Origin: Cystobacter fuscus
GTDB taxonomy: Bacteria > Myxococcota > Myxococcia > Myxococcales > Myxococcaceae
Assembly: GCF_002305875.1 (NCBI RefSeq)
Contig: NZ_CP022098.1
Coordinates: forward strand, 2,666,001-2,730,000
Direction: 5' to 3'
Length of the DNA stretch: 64,000 bases
Positions within the stretch are counted from its first letter, which is position 1; each line of letters opens with the position of its first letter. This document shows positions 1-8,798 of this stretch, in pieces. The translations under genes and the position numbers were made by a program. The notes beneath the pieces are model-generated. The model saw nothing but the letters and a program-made list of their open reading frames with translations, was not told the origin of the DNA and did not search any database.

Positions 1-1
1 G

Positions 2-1054
2 ATCGGCATGGCGCGCGGGGCGTACGAGGGGCTGCGCGCGCTCGCCCCCGAGCGACGGCCCTTCATCCTCACCCGCGCGGGCTCGTCCGGCATCCAGCGC
101 TACGCCGCGGTGTGGTCGGGCGACAACTCGAGCTACTGGGCGCACCTGGAGCTGTCCGTCTCCATGCTGCTGGGCCTGGGGCTGGCGGGCGTGTCCTTCG
201 TGGGCTCGGACGTGCCGGGCTTCCTGGGTCGCCCCACCGGCGAGCTGCTCGTGCGCTGGACGCAGGCCGGCGTCTTCTACCCGCTCTTCCGCAATCACTC
301 CGCCAAGGGCACTCCGTACAAGGAGCCGTGGCGCTTCGGCGAGCCCTATCTGTCCATCGCCCGCGAGTGGTTCGAGCGGCGCTACCGGCTGATGCCCACG
401 CTCTACTCGCTCATGCACGAGTCCTCGCAAGAGGGTCTGCCCGCGCTGCGGCCCCTCGTCATGTACTCACCCGGGGACGCCGAGGCGCTGCGCATGGATG
501 ACGCCTTCTTCTTCGGCAGGGATCTGCTCGTGGCCCCCGTGGCGCGCCAGGGCCGCACGCACCGGCACGTGTACCTGCCCGAGGGCAGGTGGTTGCCCTT
601 CTTCAATCTCGGCCAGTCGGGGGGAGAGGTCATCGAGGGCCGTCAGCACGTGCTCGCCGAGGCTCCGCTGGACACGGTTCCCATGTGGTTGCGGGCGGGG
701 GGAGCCCTCGCGCTCACCGAGCCCGCGCTGCACACGACCACGGCCAACTGGGCCCACCTCACCTGGCACATCCACGCGGCGCCGCGAGTGGAGGCCCGGC
801 TGTACGAGGACGCGGGCGAGGGCTACGGCGCGTCGCGCTTGACGCGGCTGACCGGCACCTGGGCCGATGGCCGCTTCGTGCTGGAGCGCACCACCGAGGG
901 CGAGCTGCTCCCGGCGCGCGAGACGGAGACGCTGTGCGTGTACGCCCTGTCCGAGCCGCGGGAAGTGCTCGGCGCACGCGAGCACCGCTTCGTGGACGGG
1001 GTGCTCCTGGTCGAGGTGGAGGCGGGTTGGACGCGCCTGGAGGTCAAGCTGTAG
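2..1054 (+). CDS. Glycoside hydrolase family 31 (alpha-glucosidase type), 3' part only
   Basis: The reading frame is open from the first bases, so the N-terminus lies outside the window; the internal ATG at 8 is not a real start. The encoded part begins inside the GH31 catalytic barrel: TRAGSSGIQRYAAVWSGDNS carries the acid/base aspartate in the WSGD block, followed by GLAGVSFVGSDVPGF, a WTQAGVFYPLFRNHS block and the C-terminal beta-sandwich region. GH31 enzymes release alpha-linked glucose or xylose from the non-reducing end of oligosaccharides. No signal peptide can be judged. It converges on the next gene with an 11-bp overlap. The substrate cannot be settled from this fragment; a maltodextrin role would fit the trehalose and glycogen genes elsewhere in the window. 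Confidence 0.88.
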   Translation: MGMARGAYEGLRALAPERRPFILTRAGSSGIQRYAAVWSGDNSSYWAHLELSVSMLLGLGLAGVSFVGSDVPGFLGRPTGELLVRWTQAGVFYPLFRNHSAKGTPYKEPWRFGEPYLSIAREWFERRYRLMPTLYSLMHESSQEGLPALRPLVMYSPGDAEALRMDDAFFFGRDLLVAPVARQGRTHRHVYLPEGRWLPFFNLGQSGGEVIEGRQHVLAEAPLDTVPMWLRAGGALALTEPALHTTTANWAHLTWHIHAAPRVEARLYEDAGEGYGASRLTRLTGTWADGRFVLERTTEGELLPARETETLCVYALSEPREVLGAREHRFVDGVLLVEVEAGWTRLEVKL

Positions 1055-1400
1055 TCATCCCCGAGCGGGCGCGCAGCTCCTCGGTCCAGGCGGGCTCCTC
1101 GGCGCGGAGCCTGTCCTGGCCGTGCTCGCGCACGAGCGTGCCCTCGGGGGCCACCACGGAGAAGCGCACGGGCCGCCCGAGCGCCAGGAGGAGCGCCTCC
1201 ATCGTCGTCTCGTCCTCGGGGCTGAAGCCCAGGGGGCCGAGAGGATGGCTGTGGGCGATCTCCTCCAGCTCTCCGCGCAGCCGCCACATGGCCTCCCAGC
1301 GCGCGCGCGAGTCCGGCAGGGACACGGCGCTGTCGGAGTCATCGCTCCACAGCACCTCCCCGTCGCGACCAATGAGCAGACAGACTTCCCGGCGCCGCAT
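1044..1400 (-). CDS. Compact JAMM/JAB-family metallopeptidase (putative deubiquitinase-like)
   Basis: This 118-residue protein carries a full JAMM zinc motif: HSH at 50-52, then exactly seven residues to Ser60, then two residues to Asp63 (HSHPLGPLGFSPED). A likely catalytic glutamate is Glu5 in REVCLLIG, which resembles the E-x-C-x-LL-x-G opening of bacterial JAB proteins. JAMM enzymes are zinc isopeptidases or cysteine-desulfurylating peptidases acting on ubiquitin-like or sulfur-carrier proteins. The ATG sits 3 nt after the stop of the upstream gene (1404-2330) with no clear ribosome site, suggesting translational coupling. No E1-, E2- or ubiquitin-like partner is visible nearby, so the substrate is unknown. 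Activity is inferred from the motif alone. Confidence 0.75.
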   Translation of the reverse strand: MRRREVCLLIGRDGEVLWSDDSDSAVSLPDSRARWEAMWRLRGELEEIAHSHPLGPLGFSPEDETTMEALLLALGRPVRFSVVAPEGTLVREHGQDRLRAEEPAWTEELRARSGMTTA

Positions 1401-1403
1401 GGT

Positions 1404-2330
1404 TCACGCGTGCCGGGTGATGACCAGCACGCCCTCCTCGATGGCCTCGCGGATGACCGCGGGCAGGCTCTCCAACGTCACGAGTGCGTCCGCTCCCGCC
1501 AGGCACAGCCCCGCGTCCACCACCCGCAGGGTGTCCGCCTCGACGAGGCTCTGGAAACGCTCGCCCATGAAGTCGAACGTCACCTCGAGCTGACCGCCGC
1601 TCAGCCGCCTCGAGTCGAGCAGCCGCGCTCCCGCCCGTGAGAGCGCCCGCTCCACCCGCGACGCTTCCTCTTCCGGCCCTCGTGCCGGACGCGTCCGCTC
1701 CTCCGGAGTGTCCGTGCGCCGCGCCCGCATCACGTGGACGGCTCGCTCGAACGCCAGCGCGCGCAGCCGGGCCTCGGCCACGGCAGTGCCCTGCTCCGCC
1801 ACGCCCCGTACCACGCCGCGCACCTCGGCCGGGGCGAAGCGGATGTCGAGCGCGCGTGCCCGTGTCTCCAGCAGCGCATAGCCGAAGGCCGCCCGCAGCG
1901 AGGCGGGCACGCCCTTGAGCTCCGTGAGCGTTTCCCGCCGCTCCAGGTGCAGGCGCGCGGTGGACTCGGCCTCGCTCTCGAACTCGGAGGACTCGAACAC
2001 GAGCCCGCCGTCATGCCAGCGCCGGGCGAGCAGGGGGGCGAAGCGCGGCGGCGTGTCCTCGGGCAGCAGGCGCACGGGTTCGGCCACCGCGCCCTCGTGC
2101 ACGAGCCGCGTCCCCCAGAGGTGGCCTCGCACCCGCGGGAGCCCGTCGAGCCCCTCTGGCCCGGCGGACTCCCGCGGGGTGGCGGTGCGGCCGCGCACCT
2201 CGAAGCGATACCAGCCCGGTGCGGTGGGCGAGGTCACCCGGAGGCGCCGCGAGGGCAGCTCGACGTGGGCGCCGCCGAAGTAGGGCAGCACGACCGACTC
2301 CACCTGTCCGAGGAACTTCCGGTAGTCCAC
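1404..2330 (-). CDS. Unknown protein encoded between vWA and JAMM genes
   Basis: I do not recognise this 308-residue protein. It starts with GTG behind a good GGGAGG site about 7 nt upstream, 33 bp after the vWA gene. The N-terminal half contains PYFGGAHVELPSRRLRV and PGWYRFEVRGR, a beta-rich pattern. The middle is Arg/Glu/Ala-rich and probably helical (residues about 140-205). A charged linker (EERTRPARGPEEEASR) leads to a compact C-terminal module with LEVTFDFMGERFQSLVEA, then RVVDAGLCL and TLESLPAVIREAIEEG. No signal peptide or membrane segment is seen, so it should be cytosolic. Its position implies that it works with the vWA protein and the JAMM peptidase. It could be an adaptor or the JAMM substrate; that is a guess. 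Confidence 0.6.
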   Translation of the reverse strand: MDYRKFLGQVESVVLPYFGGAHVELPSRRLRVTSPTAPGWYRFEVRGRTATPRESAGPEGLDGLPRVRGHLWGTRLVHEGAVAEPVRLLPEDTPPRFAPLLARRWHDGGLVFESSEFESEAESTARLHLERRETLTELKGVPASLRAAFGYALLETRARALDIRFAPAEVRGVVRGVAEQGTAVAEARLRALAFERAVHVMRARRTDTPEERTRPARGPEEEASRVERALSRAGARLLDSRRLSGGQLEVTFDFMGERFQSLVEADTLRVVDAGLCLAGADALVTLESLPAVIREAIEEGVLVITRHA

Positions 2331-2363
2331 GACGACGCCTCCCTGGCGTGTGTCACGCCCCCT

Positions 2364-4136
2364 TCACGCCACCTTCTTCAACAGGGGCGTGCGCATCACC
2401 CGCTCCACCCAGCCGGACGGACCGGCCCCGGCCGCCGTGGGCGCCTCCAACAGCGCCTTGAGCACGCGGGGCACCTGGTAGGGGTCGGAGAACTGATCCA
2501 CCGACACCTCGCTGAAGGGCACCCGGAGCGTGCTCGCGCACGAGCGCACCGTGCTGCCCCGTGAGTGCGCCACGCTCACCATCAGCGCGAGGGCGGCCAC
2601 GGTGTAGCCGCACTCGATGAAGGTGCGCGCGAGCTGGGCGCCCGGTTCACCCTCCTCGTCTCCCACGACGATGACGATGAGCTTCGCCTCCGTCGGCACC
2701 CGCATGCCCGCGCGGTGCAGCGCCTGCACCCCGGAGGCGTGCGTGGTGCCTCCACCCGCCTGGAGCCCCTGGAGCATGTGCTGCACGCCCGTGCGGCTGG
2801 CCGCCTTGGGCTTGAGCACCGTGCCCACGGTGTCGAACGAGGCCACGTGCAGCTTGTCCATCGGGAAGCCCGCGAGGATGCGCGTGAGCGCTTCCTTGGA
2901 CTGCTCGATGGCGCCCTGCATGGAGCCCGACTTGTCGATGAGGAACATCACCCGCACGTCCGTTTCCGCCACCGCCTCGGCCACCGCCGCCCTCGCCGCG
3001 TTGTCGCTCGCCTCCTCCAGCTTCGTCTTCAGCTCCTGGCCCCGCACGTTGCGCGCGATGTTCAGCGCCCGTTGATCGCTCGCCGCCCGCACCGCTCCCT
3101 CCCAACGCGCGCGCACGGACGCGTCCTGCATCAGCCCCAGCTCCTCGAGCGTGGGCGTCATCAGCAACAGATCCTTGTTCGACAGCGACGGCAACAGCGC
3201 CGCCAGGATGGCCGGCGTCAGTCCCACGCCCGCCGGCAGCCGGCCCACCACCTCCTTGTAGGAGAGGCGCTCGCGGACGATCCGCTCGCAGATCTCCGCC
3301 TCCTCGAGCCCGTCGAAGCGCTCGCGCTTGACGAGCGTGAGCCCGGAGAGGCCCACCGTGCGGTGGCCCTCGGGGGCCTGCTTCTGCTTCCAGCCGAGCA
3401 CCTCGAAGAAGGCCTGCGTCTGCGGCTTGTAGCCCGCCTTGCGCGCGAGCCGCTGGAGCGTGGTCTTGTAGCCCGCATTCACCAGACCCTGGAGCTGGCT
3501 CGGATTCTGCTCACGCACGCGCAGCCACCGCGTCGCCGCCGTCTTCCACCGGCCGAGCGGCGGCTTGCGGGACGCGGCGTCTCCGAAGCCGGCCTCGCGG
3601 TTGAGGTGGGCGATCTCCGGTGTCTCGAGCAGCTCGGCCACCCGCAGCACCGCCTTGGGCGTGAGCATGCGCGTGGACTTGCGCTCGTAGTGCAGCACCA
3701 TGGCCTCGCCCAGGGCGCGCAGGTCGTCGTCATGGAACGCGATCGAGCCATCCTCTTCGCGCACTGGCTGGCCCGAGTGGTGCTGCACCAGCATCAACGC
3801 GCTCGTGGCCACCTGGAGATCCCTCCAGTCCGTCTGGGTGAGCGCGTAGGACGCGAAGTGCGCCATGAGGTCCGTGTTGAGCTGGTAGATGTCCAGCAAC
3901 TGCCGGTAGAGCTTCACCGCGGCGGGCACGAAGAGTCCGGGCTTGACCGGCGTGCCCCGGCGGACGAGCTCCGCGGAGGCGCCTCGCGCCGGGTACCAGA
4001 CCCCCTGCAGCTCCAGCCCCGGGCGGTTGTGCCACAGGTGCGCGGAGCCGCCGAGCACGAGGTCCAGCAGCTTCTCCGCCGGGCCACGCTGGGTTTCGGG
4101 CAGGGTGTCGGGGGTCGGGTGGTGGATCGTCGTCAT
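2364..4136 (-). CDS. TROVE/Ro-like alpha-helical protein with C-terminal vWA domain
   Basis: The ATG at 4136 is preceded by GGAGGGG at proper spacing, giving 590 residues; an in-frame extension upstream lacks such a site. The first ~380 residues are helical and repeat-like. The stretch around ERLSYKEVVGRLP to TPTLEELGLM recalls the HEAT-like TROVE module of Ro60/Rsr RNA-binding proteins, but the match is loose. The C-terminal ~200 residues form a von Willebrand A domain with an intact MIDAS: VMFLIDKSGSM (DxSxS), a downstream GGGTTHASG threonine loop and VVGDEEGE. vWA domains bind a metal and mediate protein interactions. It is the first gene of an apparent operon with 1404-2330 and 1044-1400. 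An RNA- or protein-scaffold role is inferred. Confidence 0.72.
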   Translation of the reverse strand: MTTIHHPTPDTLPETQRGPAEKLLDLVLGGSAHLWHNRPGLELQGVWYPARGASAELVRRGTPVKPGLFVPAAVKLYRQLLDIYQLNTDLMAHFASYALTQTDWRDLQVATSALMLVQHHSGQPVREEDGSIAFHDDDLRALGEAMVLHYERKSTRMLTPKAVLRVAELLETPEIAHLNREAGFGDAASRKPPLGRWKTAATRWLRVREQNPSQLQGLVNAGYKTTLQRLARKAGYKPQTQAFFEVLGWKQKQAPEGHRTVGLSGLTLVKRERFDGLEEAEICERIVRERLSYKEVVGRLPAGVGLTPAILAALLPSLSNKDLLLMTPTLEELGLMQDASVRARWEGAVRAASDQRALNIARNVRGQELKTKLEEASDNAARAAVAEAVAETDVRVMFLIDKSGSMQGAIEQSKEALTRILAGFPMDKLHVASFDTVGTVLKPKAASRTGVQHMLQGLQAGGGTTHASGVQALHRAGMRVPTEAKLIVIVVGDEEGEPGAQLARTFIECGYTVAALALMVSVAHSRGSTVRSCASTLRVPFSEVSVDQFSDPYQVPRVLKALLEAPTAAGAGPSGWVERVMRTPLLKKVA

Positions 4137-4472
4137 GTGCCCCTCCAGCAGGAAGGCCGCGCTCTTCCACCTCCTGGTGGGCCCGGCCGGGCGGAAGGGA
4201 CGCCGGGTCTTTTCCTTCCTGACGGAGAGGAGGCAGGTGGGCATGGGGTACCTGCCCTGTAGTCCATGCGACGCTCCGAGCACGGACGGGCTACCCTCTT
4301 TTTTACAGTCCTCGACCGGGGGGGATTGACGGTAAACACCCGAGGGTTCGCCGCCGCCTGGAGGCCAGACGGCCATTCAGATCAAGTGTCTGCCCTTCCC
4401 GCATGCATGGGACGGCGGCTTCGCCAGACGGGTGCCATCGTCTTTCTGACGGTGTGACGGGTAGAGAGCGCG
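4137..4472. other. Divergent intergenic region between vWA gene and phytochrome gene
   Basis: These 336 bases must hold the promoters of the minus-strand vWA operon and the plus-strand phytochrome operon. There is a T-rich patch near 4299-4305. I see no convincing -35/-10 pair, operator or small gene. Confidence 0.4.
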
Positions 4473-6779
4473 ATGAGCACGGAATCGGTCGGATCAGCCC
4501 AGATGGCGGACCTCACCAACTGTGACAAGGAGCCCATCCACATTCCGGGGGCCATCCAGCCCCATGGCGTGCTGCTGGTCCTGCGCGAGCCCTCGCTGAT
4601 CATCTGCCAGAGCAGCGAAAACACCGAGGCGCTGCTCGGGTGCCGCGTCCAGGAACTGCTGGGCCGCTCCCTGGACTCGCTCCTGCCGGCCTCCGAGATC
4701 GCCAGCACCCGGGCGAGCCTCCTGTCGGATCGGCTCCAAGACAACAACCCCCTCAAGCTCACCCTGCATGGCGGGGAGCGCGAGCGGCTCTTCAACGGCA
4801 TCGCGCACCGTCATCAGGGCCGGCTCTTCCTCGAGCTCGAGCCCGTGGCGGAGCCGGAGTCGCTGCCCTTCTCCAGCTTCTACCAGCAGGCGCGCGGCTC
4901 CATGTCCCGCCTGCGCGACGCGAAGGATCTGCGCGCCCTGTGCGAGGAGGGCGTGCGCGAGGTGCGCCGGCTCACGGGCTTCGATCGGGTCATCATCTAC
5001 CGCTTCGACCCGGACTGGAACGGGCAGGTGCTCGCCGAGGACCGGCGGGAGACGGCCGATCCGTACCTGGGGCTGCATTTTCCCGCCTCGGACATCCCGC
5101 GCCAGGCGCGGGAGCTGTACGTGCTCAACCTGCTGCGCATCATCGCGGCGGTGGACTACGTGCCCGCGCGCATCGTCTCGCTGCCGGAGGAGGCCACGCA
5201 GGGGCCGCTCGACATGTCCTTCTGCGTGCTGCGCAGCGTGTCGCCCATCCACCTGGAGTACCTGCGCAACATGGGCGCGGGCAGCTCCATGAGCATCTCG
5301 CTGCTGCAGGAAGGGCGGCTGTGGGGCCTCATCTCCTGCACGCACATGTCCGGCTCGAAGTACGTGCCCTACGAGGTGCGCACGGCGTGTGAGTTCGTGG
5401 GCCAGTTCATGTCCTCGTTCATCTCCAGCAAGGAGGGCTACGAGCACTACGATCAGCGCATTCGCACCAAGTCCATCCAGGGCCGGCTGCTCGAGCGCAT
5501 GACGCGTGTGGTCGACTTCGCCGCCGAGCTGTGCCAGTCGCCGCCCGAGCTGCTCGAGCTCACCGGGGCCTCGGGCGCGGCCGTCTATTTCAACGGGCGC
5601 ATGACCATCATCGGCAAGGCTCCCGAGGACGAGCAGCTCCAGGGGCTCATCCGCTGGCTGTCGAGCCGGCCCGCGTCCCAGGACGTGTTCGCCACCAGTT
5701 GCCTGCTGCGGCACTACCCCGAGTCGGAGGGCTTCAAGGACGTGGCGGCCGGCCTCATCGCGGCCTCCATGTCGCGTGGCCGCCACAACTACGTGCTGTG
5801 GTTCCGCCCGGAGGTGGTGCAGACGGTGGAGTGGGGCGGCAACCCCCACAAGCCGGTGGACATGCAGGACGATCAGCTGCGGCTGCACCCGCGCAAGTCC
5901 TTCGCGCTCTGGAAGGAGACGGTGCGCGGCAAGTCGCTGCCCTGGAAGGACTACGAGCTGGAGGCGGCGCGGGAGCTGCGCCGCAACATCATCGACGTCG
6001 TGCTGGAGCGCAGCGAGGAGCTGCTCAAGCTCAACACGGAGCTCAAGCGCAGCAACGTGGAGCTGGACTCCTTCGCCTACGCCGCGAGCCACGATCTCAA
6101 GGAGCCCCTGCGCGGCATCCACAACTACGCGAGCCTGGTGCTGCGCGAGGACTCCGAGGCGCTGCGGCCCTCCAACCGCACGCGCATGGACACGGTGGTG
6201 CGGCTCACCCAGCGCATGGAGAGCCTCATCAACTCGCTCCTGCACTACTCGCAGGTGGGCCGCATGGAGCTGTCGCTCCGGGAGACGGACCTCAACGACG
6301 TGCTTTCCTCGGTGCTGGAGGTGCTCAAGCCGCGCATCGAGGAGGCGCGCGCCGAGGTGCGCGTCCCCGAGCCGCTGCTGCCCGCGCGCTGTGACCGGGT
6401 GCGGATGATGGAGGTCTTCACCAACCTCATCACCAACGCCCTCAAGTACAACGACAAGGAGAAGAAGTGGGTGGAGATCGGGGCGCGGCGCGACCCGGAA
6501 CTCGGCCCCGTCTACTACGTGCGCGACAACGGCATCGGTATCAAGCCCGAGTACCACGAAGCCATCTTCCGCATCTTCAAGCGGCTGCACGGGCGCGACA
6601 AGTACGGCGGCGGCACGGGCACGGGGCTGACCATCGTCAAGCGCCTCATCGAGCGGCACAACGGTCGGATCTGGGTGGAGTCCACCCATGGGGAGGGCAC
6701 CGCCTTCTTCTTCACCCTGGACAGCGAGAAGGCGCCCGCGTCCGAGCTGCGGCCCTTTGGTGGAGAGGGCGGACGATGA
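4473..6779 (+). CDS. Bacteriophytochrome sensor histidine kinase (PAS-GAF-PHY-HK)
   Basis: This 768-residue red/far-red photoreceptor kinase has the full bacteriophytochrome layout. Cys17 in TNCDKEPIHIPGAIQPHG is the expected biliverdin attachment site ahead of the PAS domain. The GAF domain has PASDIPRQARELY (Asp207 region) and the chromophore-contacting histidines in SPIHLEYLRNMG and LISCTHMSG. The PHY domain shows the PRKSF tongue motif near residue 472. The kinase has phosphoacceptor His540 in SHDLKEPLRGI, N-box TNLITNALKYND, DNGIGI, and a GGGTGTGLTIV glycine loop. It should be a soluble kinase whose partner is the receiver encoded next, whose ATG overlaps this stop (ATGA). All signature residues are intact, so light sensing is likely. 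Confidence 0.95.
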   Translation: MSTESVGSAQMADLTNCDKEPIHIPGAIQPHGVLLVLREPSLIICQSSENTEALLGCRVQELLGRSLDSLLPASEIASTRASLLSDRLQDNNPLKLTLHGGERERLFNGIAHRHQGRLFLELEPVAEPESLPFSSFYQQARGSMSRLRDAKDLRALCEEGVREVRRLTGFDRVIIYRFDPDWNGQVLAEDRRETADPYLGLHFPASDIPRQARELYVLNLLRIIAAVDYVPARIVSLPEEATQGPLDMSFCVLRSVSPIHLEYLRNMGAGSSMSISLLQEGRLWGLISCTHMSGSKYVPYEVRTACEFVGQFMSSFISSKEGYEHYDQRIRTKSIQGRLLERMTRVVDFAAELCQSPPELLELTGASGAAVYFNGRMTIIGKAPEDEQLQGLIRWLSSRPASQDVFATSCLLRHYPESEGFKDVAAGLIAASMSRGRHNYVLWFRPEVVQTVEWGGNPHKPVDMQDDQLRLHPRKSFALWKETVRGKSLPWKDYELEAARELRRNIIDVVLERSEELLKLNTELKRSNVELDSFAYAASHDLKEPLRGIHNYASLVLREDSEALRPSNRTRMDTVVRLTQRMESLINSLLHYSQVGRMELSLRETDLNDVLSSVLEVLKPRIEEARAEVRVPEPLLPARCDRVRMMEVFTNLITNALKYNDKEKKWVEIGARRDPELGPVYYVRDNGIGIKPEYHEAIFRIFKRLHGRDKYGGGTGTGLTIVKRLIERHNGRIWVESTHGEGTAFFFTLDSEKAPASELRPFGGEGGR

Positions 6780-7240
6780 ACCGTGACCTGCCCATCCTCG
6801 TCGTGGAGGACAACGACGAGGACTTCGACATGCTCCAGATGACCTTCCAGGGCGCGTGCATCCCCAATCCCCTCTTCCGCTGCACCGAGGGCGAAGAGGC
6901 CCTGGATTTCCTGCACCAGCGGGGCCGCTATGCCGCCGTCGATAGTGCGCCGCGTCCGGGACTCATCCTCCTGGACCTCAACCTCGCTGGCCTGGATGGC
7001 AGGCAAGTACTCGAGCACATGAAGAACGATGGCCGCCTCAAGAGCATCCCGGTGCTCGTGTTCTCCACCTCCGACAATCCCAAGGACGTGCAGAGCGCCT
7101 ATGCCCATGGCGCCAGCGGCTATCTGCTCAAACCCGTGGATCTGGCGCGGTTCGAGAGAATGATCCGGCTGTTCAAGGAGTTCTGGCTGGACCACATCGT
7201 GATGCCCGAAGACGATGGCCGAGAGGTCGCGCACGGATGA
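6776..7240 (+). CDS. Single-domain response regulator (Rcp1-like) of the phytochrome operon
   Basis: This 154-residue CheY-like receiver has the acidic pocket VVEDNDED at the N-terminus, phosphoacceptor Asp67 in LILLDLNLAG, a conserved Ser/Thr in VLVFSTSDN and the lysine in GYLLKPVD. It has no output domain. Receivers of this Rcp1/Agp type are cognate partners of bacteriophytochromes, and the four-base ATGA overlap with the kinase gene supports that pairing. Its own stop overlaps the next start in the same way. It probably relays phosphate to a further kinase or to the hybrid protein encoded next. Confidence 0.93.
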   Translation: MNRDLPILVVEDNDEDFDMLQMTFQGACIPNPLFRCTEGEEALDFLHQRGRYAAVDSAPRPGLILLDLNLAGLDGRQVLEHMKNDGRLKSIPVLVFSTSDNPKDVQSAYAHGASGYLLKPVDLARFERMIRLFKEFWLDHIVMPEDDGREVAHG

Positions 7241-8754
7241 ATTCCCGCTTGCTGACGGTGCTCCTGGTGGAGGACAGCCCGGAAGATCGGGACGTGTTCC
7301 GGACCTACCTGGAGGAGATGGGGGAGTACTCCTACCATTTCCTCGAAGAGGACTCGGCGGATGCGGCGCTCGCGATCTGTAAGCGTGAGCAGGTGGATTG
7401 CATTCTCCTGGACTATGACCTGCCCGAGCTCAGTGGCCTGGGCTTCCTCAAGCGGCTCGTGGACGAGGAGGGCCTGTTGAGGCCCCCGGTGGTGATGGTG
7501 ACCGGGCGAGGCAACGAGCGCATCGCCGTCGAGGCGCTCAAGGGGGGCGCATCCGATTATCTGGTGAAGTCCGAGGTGACGCCGGAGAGCCTCTACCGCG
7601 CGGTGCGCAACGCCGTGGAGAAGGAGGACATCCGCAAGCGGCTCACCGAGCAGCGCGCCCTGACGGGAATCGCCGAGGCCCGGCTCCAGGCCGCCCTGGA
7701 GGTGTTGGAGCGCGGGGACGCCCTGCTCGTGCTCGACAAGGACTTCCGCATCCTGCTGGTCAACAGCAGCCAGGAGCGTCTCAGCCAGCTGCGGCGCGAG
7801 GACACCCTGATGCGGACCCTCTGGGACGTCTGGCCCGAGGCCTCCCGGCCCGAGAGCCGGTTCTGGTTCGAGTACCACCGCGCCATGCGCGAGCGGGTGA
7901 CCACGCACTTCGAGGAGTACTTCGCGCCCCTGGAGATGTGGGCGGACGTGAGCGTCTACCCGACGCGCGAGGGTGGAATCGCCATCTTCTTCCGGGACGT
8001 CAGTGACAGGAAGCGGGCCGAGGAGCGCGTCCGGGCGGAGGAGCGGCGGCGCGCGGAGTTCGAGCAACAGCTCATCGGCATCGTCAGTCATGATCTGCGC
8101 AATCCCATCACCGCCATCTCCCTGGGCGTGTCGCTGCTCTTGCGCCGGGATGACCTGGACGAGCGCATCCTCAAGACGCTCGTGCGCGTGCACTCCTCGG
8201 CCGAGCGCACCATCCGGATGGTGAGGGATCTGCTCGACTTCACCCAGGCCCGGTTGGGCGGGGGCATCGTCGTCAACCGGGAGTTGACCGACCTGCACCC
8301 GTTGCTGCGGCTCGTGGTGGACGAGGTGCAGATGTCCTTTCCCGACCGCGAGGTACGGGTGGAGATCGACGGGGATGGACTGGGGGCATGGGACACGGAC
8401 CGGATGGCCCAGGTCATCACCAACCTGGTCACCAACGCGTTGAAGTACAGCCCGGCGGATACGCCCGTCACGGTGCGCGCCCGCGGGGACTCCGATTCGG
8501 TATGTCTGGAGGTCCACAACGAGGGGGACCCCATTCCTCCCCAGATCAAGGAGCACCTGTTCGAGCCCATGCGGCGCGGGGATGGGCAGGTGGATCGGAC
8601 GAGCCGCAGCATCGGGCTGGGCCTGTTCATCGTGGACCACCTCATCCGCGCCCACGGGGGCACCGTCAGCGTGCGCTCCGTCGCGTCCGAGGGCACCACC
8701 TTCGGGGTGCGGCTGCCACGCAAGGCCATGACCGCTTCCGTGCGGCGCGCGTAG
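7237..8754 (+). CDS. Hybrid receiver-PAS-like-histidine kinase
   Basis: The 505-residue protein starts with a receiver domain (VLLVEDSPEDRD; Asp59 in CILLDYDLPE; Lys in DYLVKSE). A PAS-like sensor follows at about 155-265 (GDALLVLDKDFRILLVNSS ... VYPTREGGIAIFFRDVSDRKRAEER). Then come a HisKA domain with His285 in IVSHDLRNPITAIS and a HATPase (ITNLVTNALKYS; EGDPIPPQIKEHLFEP; SIGLGLFIVDHL). The usual DxGxG G1 box is replaced by HNEGDPI, seen in some functional kinases. There are no membrane segments. An ATGA overlap couples it to the receiver gene, so it is probably the third element of the light-signalling phosphorelay. The output is not encoded here. Confidence 0.92.
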   Translation: MNSRLLTVLLVEDSPEDRDVFRTYLEEMGEYSYHFLEEDSADAALAICKREQVDCILLDYDLPELSGLGFLKRLVDEEGLLRPPVVMVTGRGNERIAVEALKGGASDYLVKSEVTPESLYRAVRNAVEKEDIRKRLTEQRALTGIAEARLQAALEVLERGDALLVLDKDFRILLVNSSQERLSQLRREDTLMRTLWDVWPEASRPESRFWFEYHRAMRERVTTHFEEYFAPLEMWADVSVYPTREGGIAIFFRDVSDRKRAEERVRAEERRRAEFEQQLIGIVSHDLRNPITAISLGVSLLLRRDDLDERILKTLVRVHSSAERTIRMVRDLLDFTQARLGGGIVVNRELTDLHPLLRLVVDEVQMSFPDREVRVEIDGDGLGAWDTDRMAQVITNLVTNALKYSPADTPVTVRARGDSDSVCLEVHNEGDPIPPQIKEHLFEPMRRGDGQVDRTSRSIGLGLFIVDHLIRAHGGTVSVRSVASEGTTFGVRLPRKAMTASVRRA

Positions 8755-8798
8755 GCGGGCGCCCCGGGGCCACGCCCCGTGGGCCTTCCCACCGCGGC

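Noticed and set aside
4494-6689. Minus-strand frame opposite the phytochrome gene
   Set aside because: The phytochrome signatures are complete on the plus strand and the reverse frame is His/Ala/Val/Arg-rich without any motif.
8755-8798. Terminator between the hybrid kinase and the phosphatase
   Set aside because: Only a 5-bp stem (GGGGC/GCCCC) is visible, too weak to call in DNA of this GC content.
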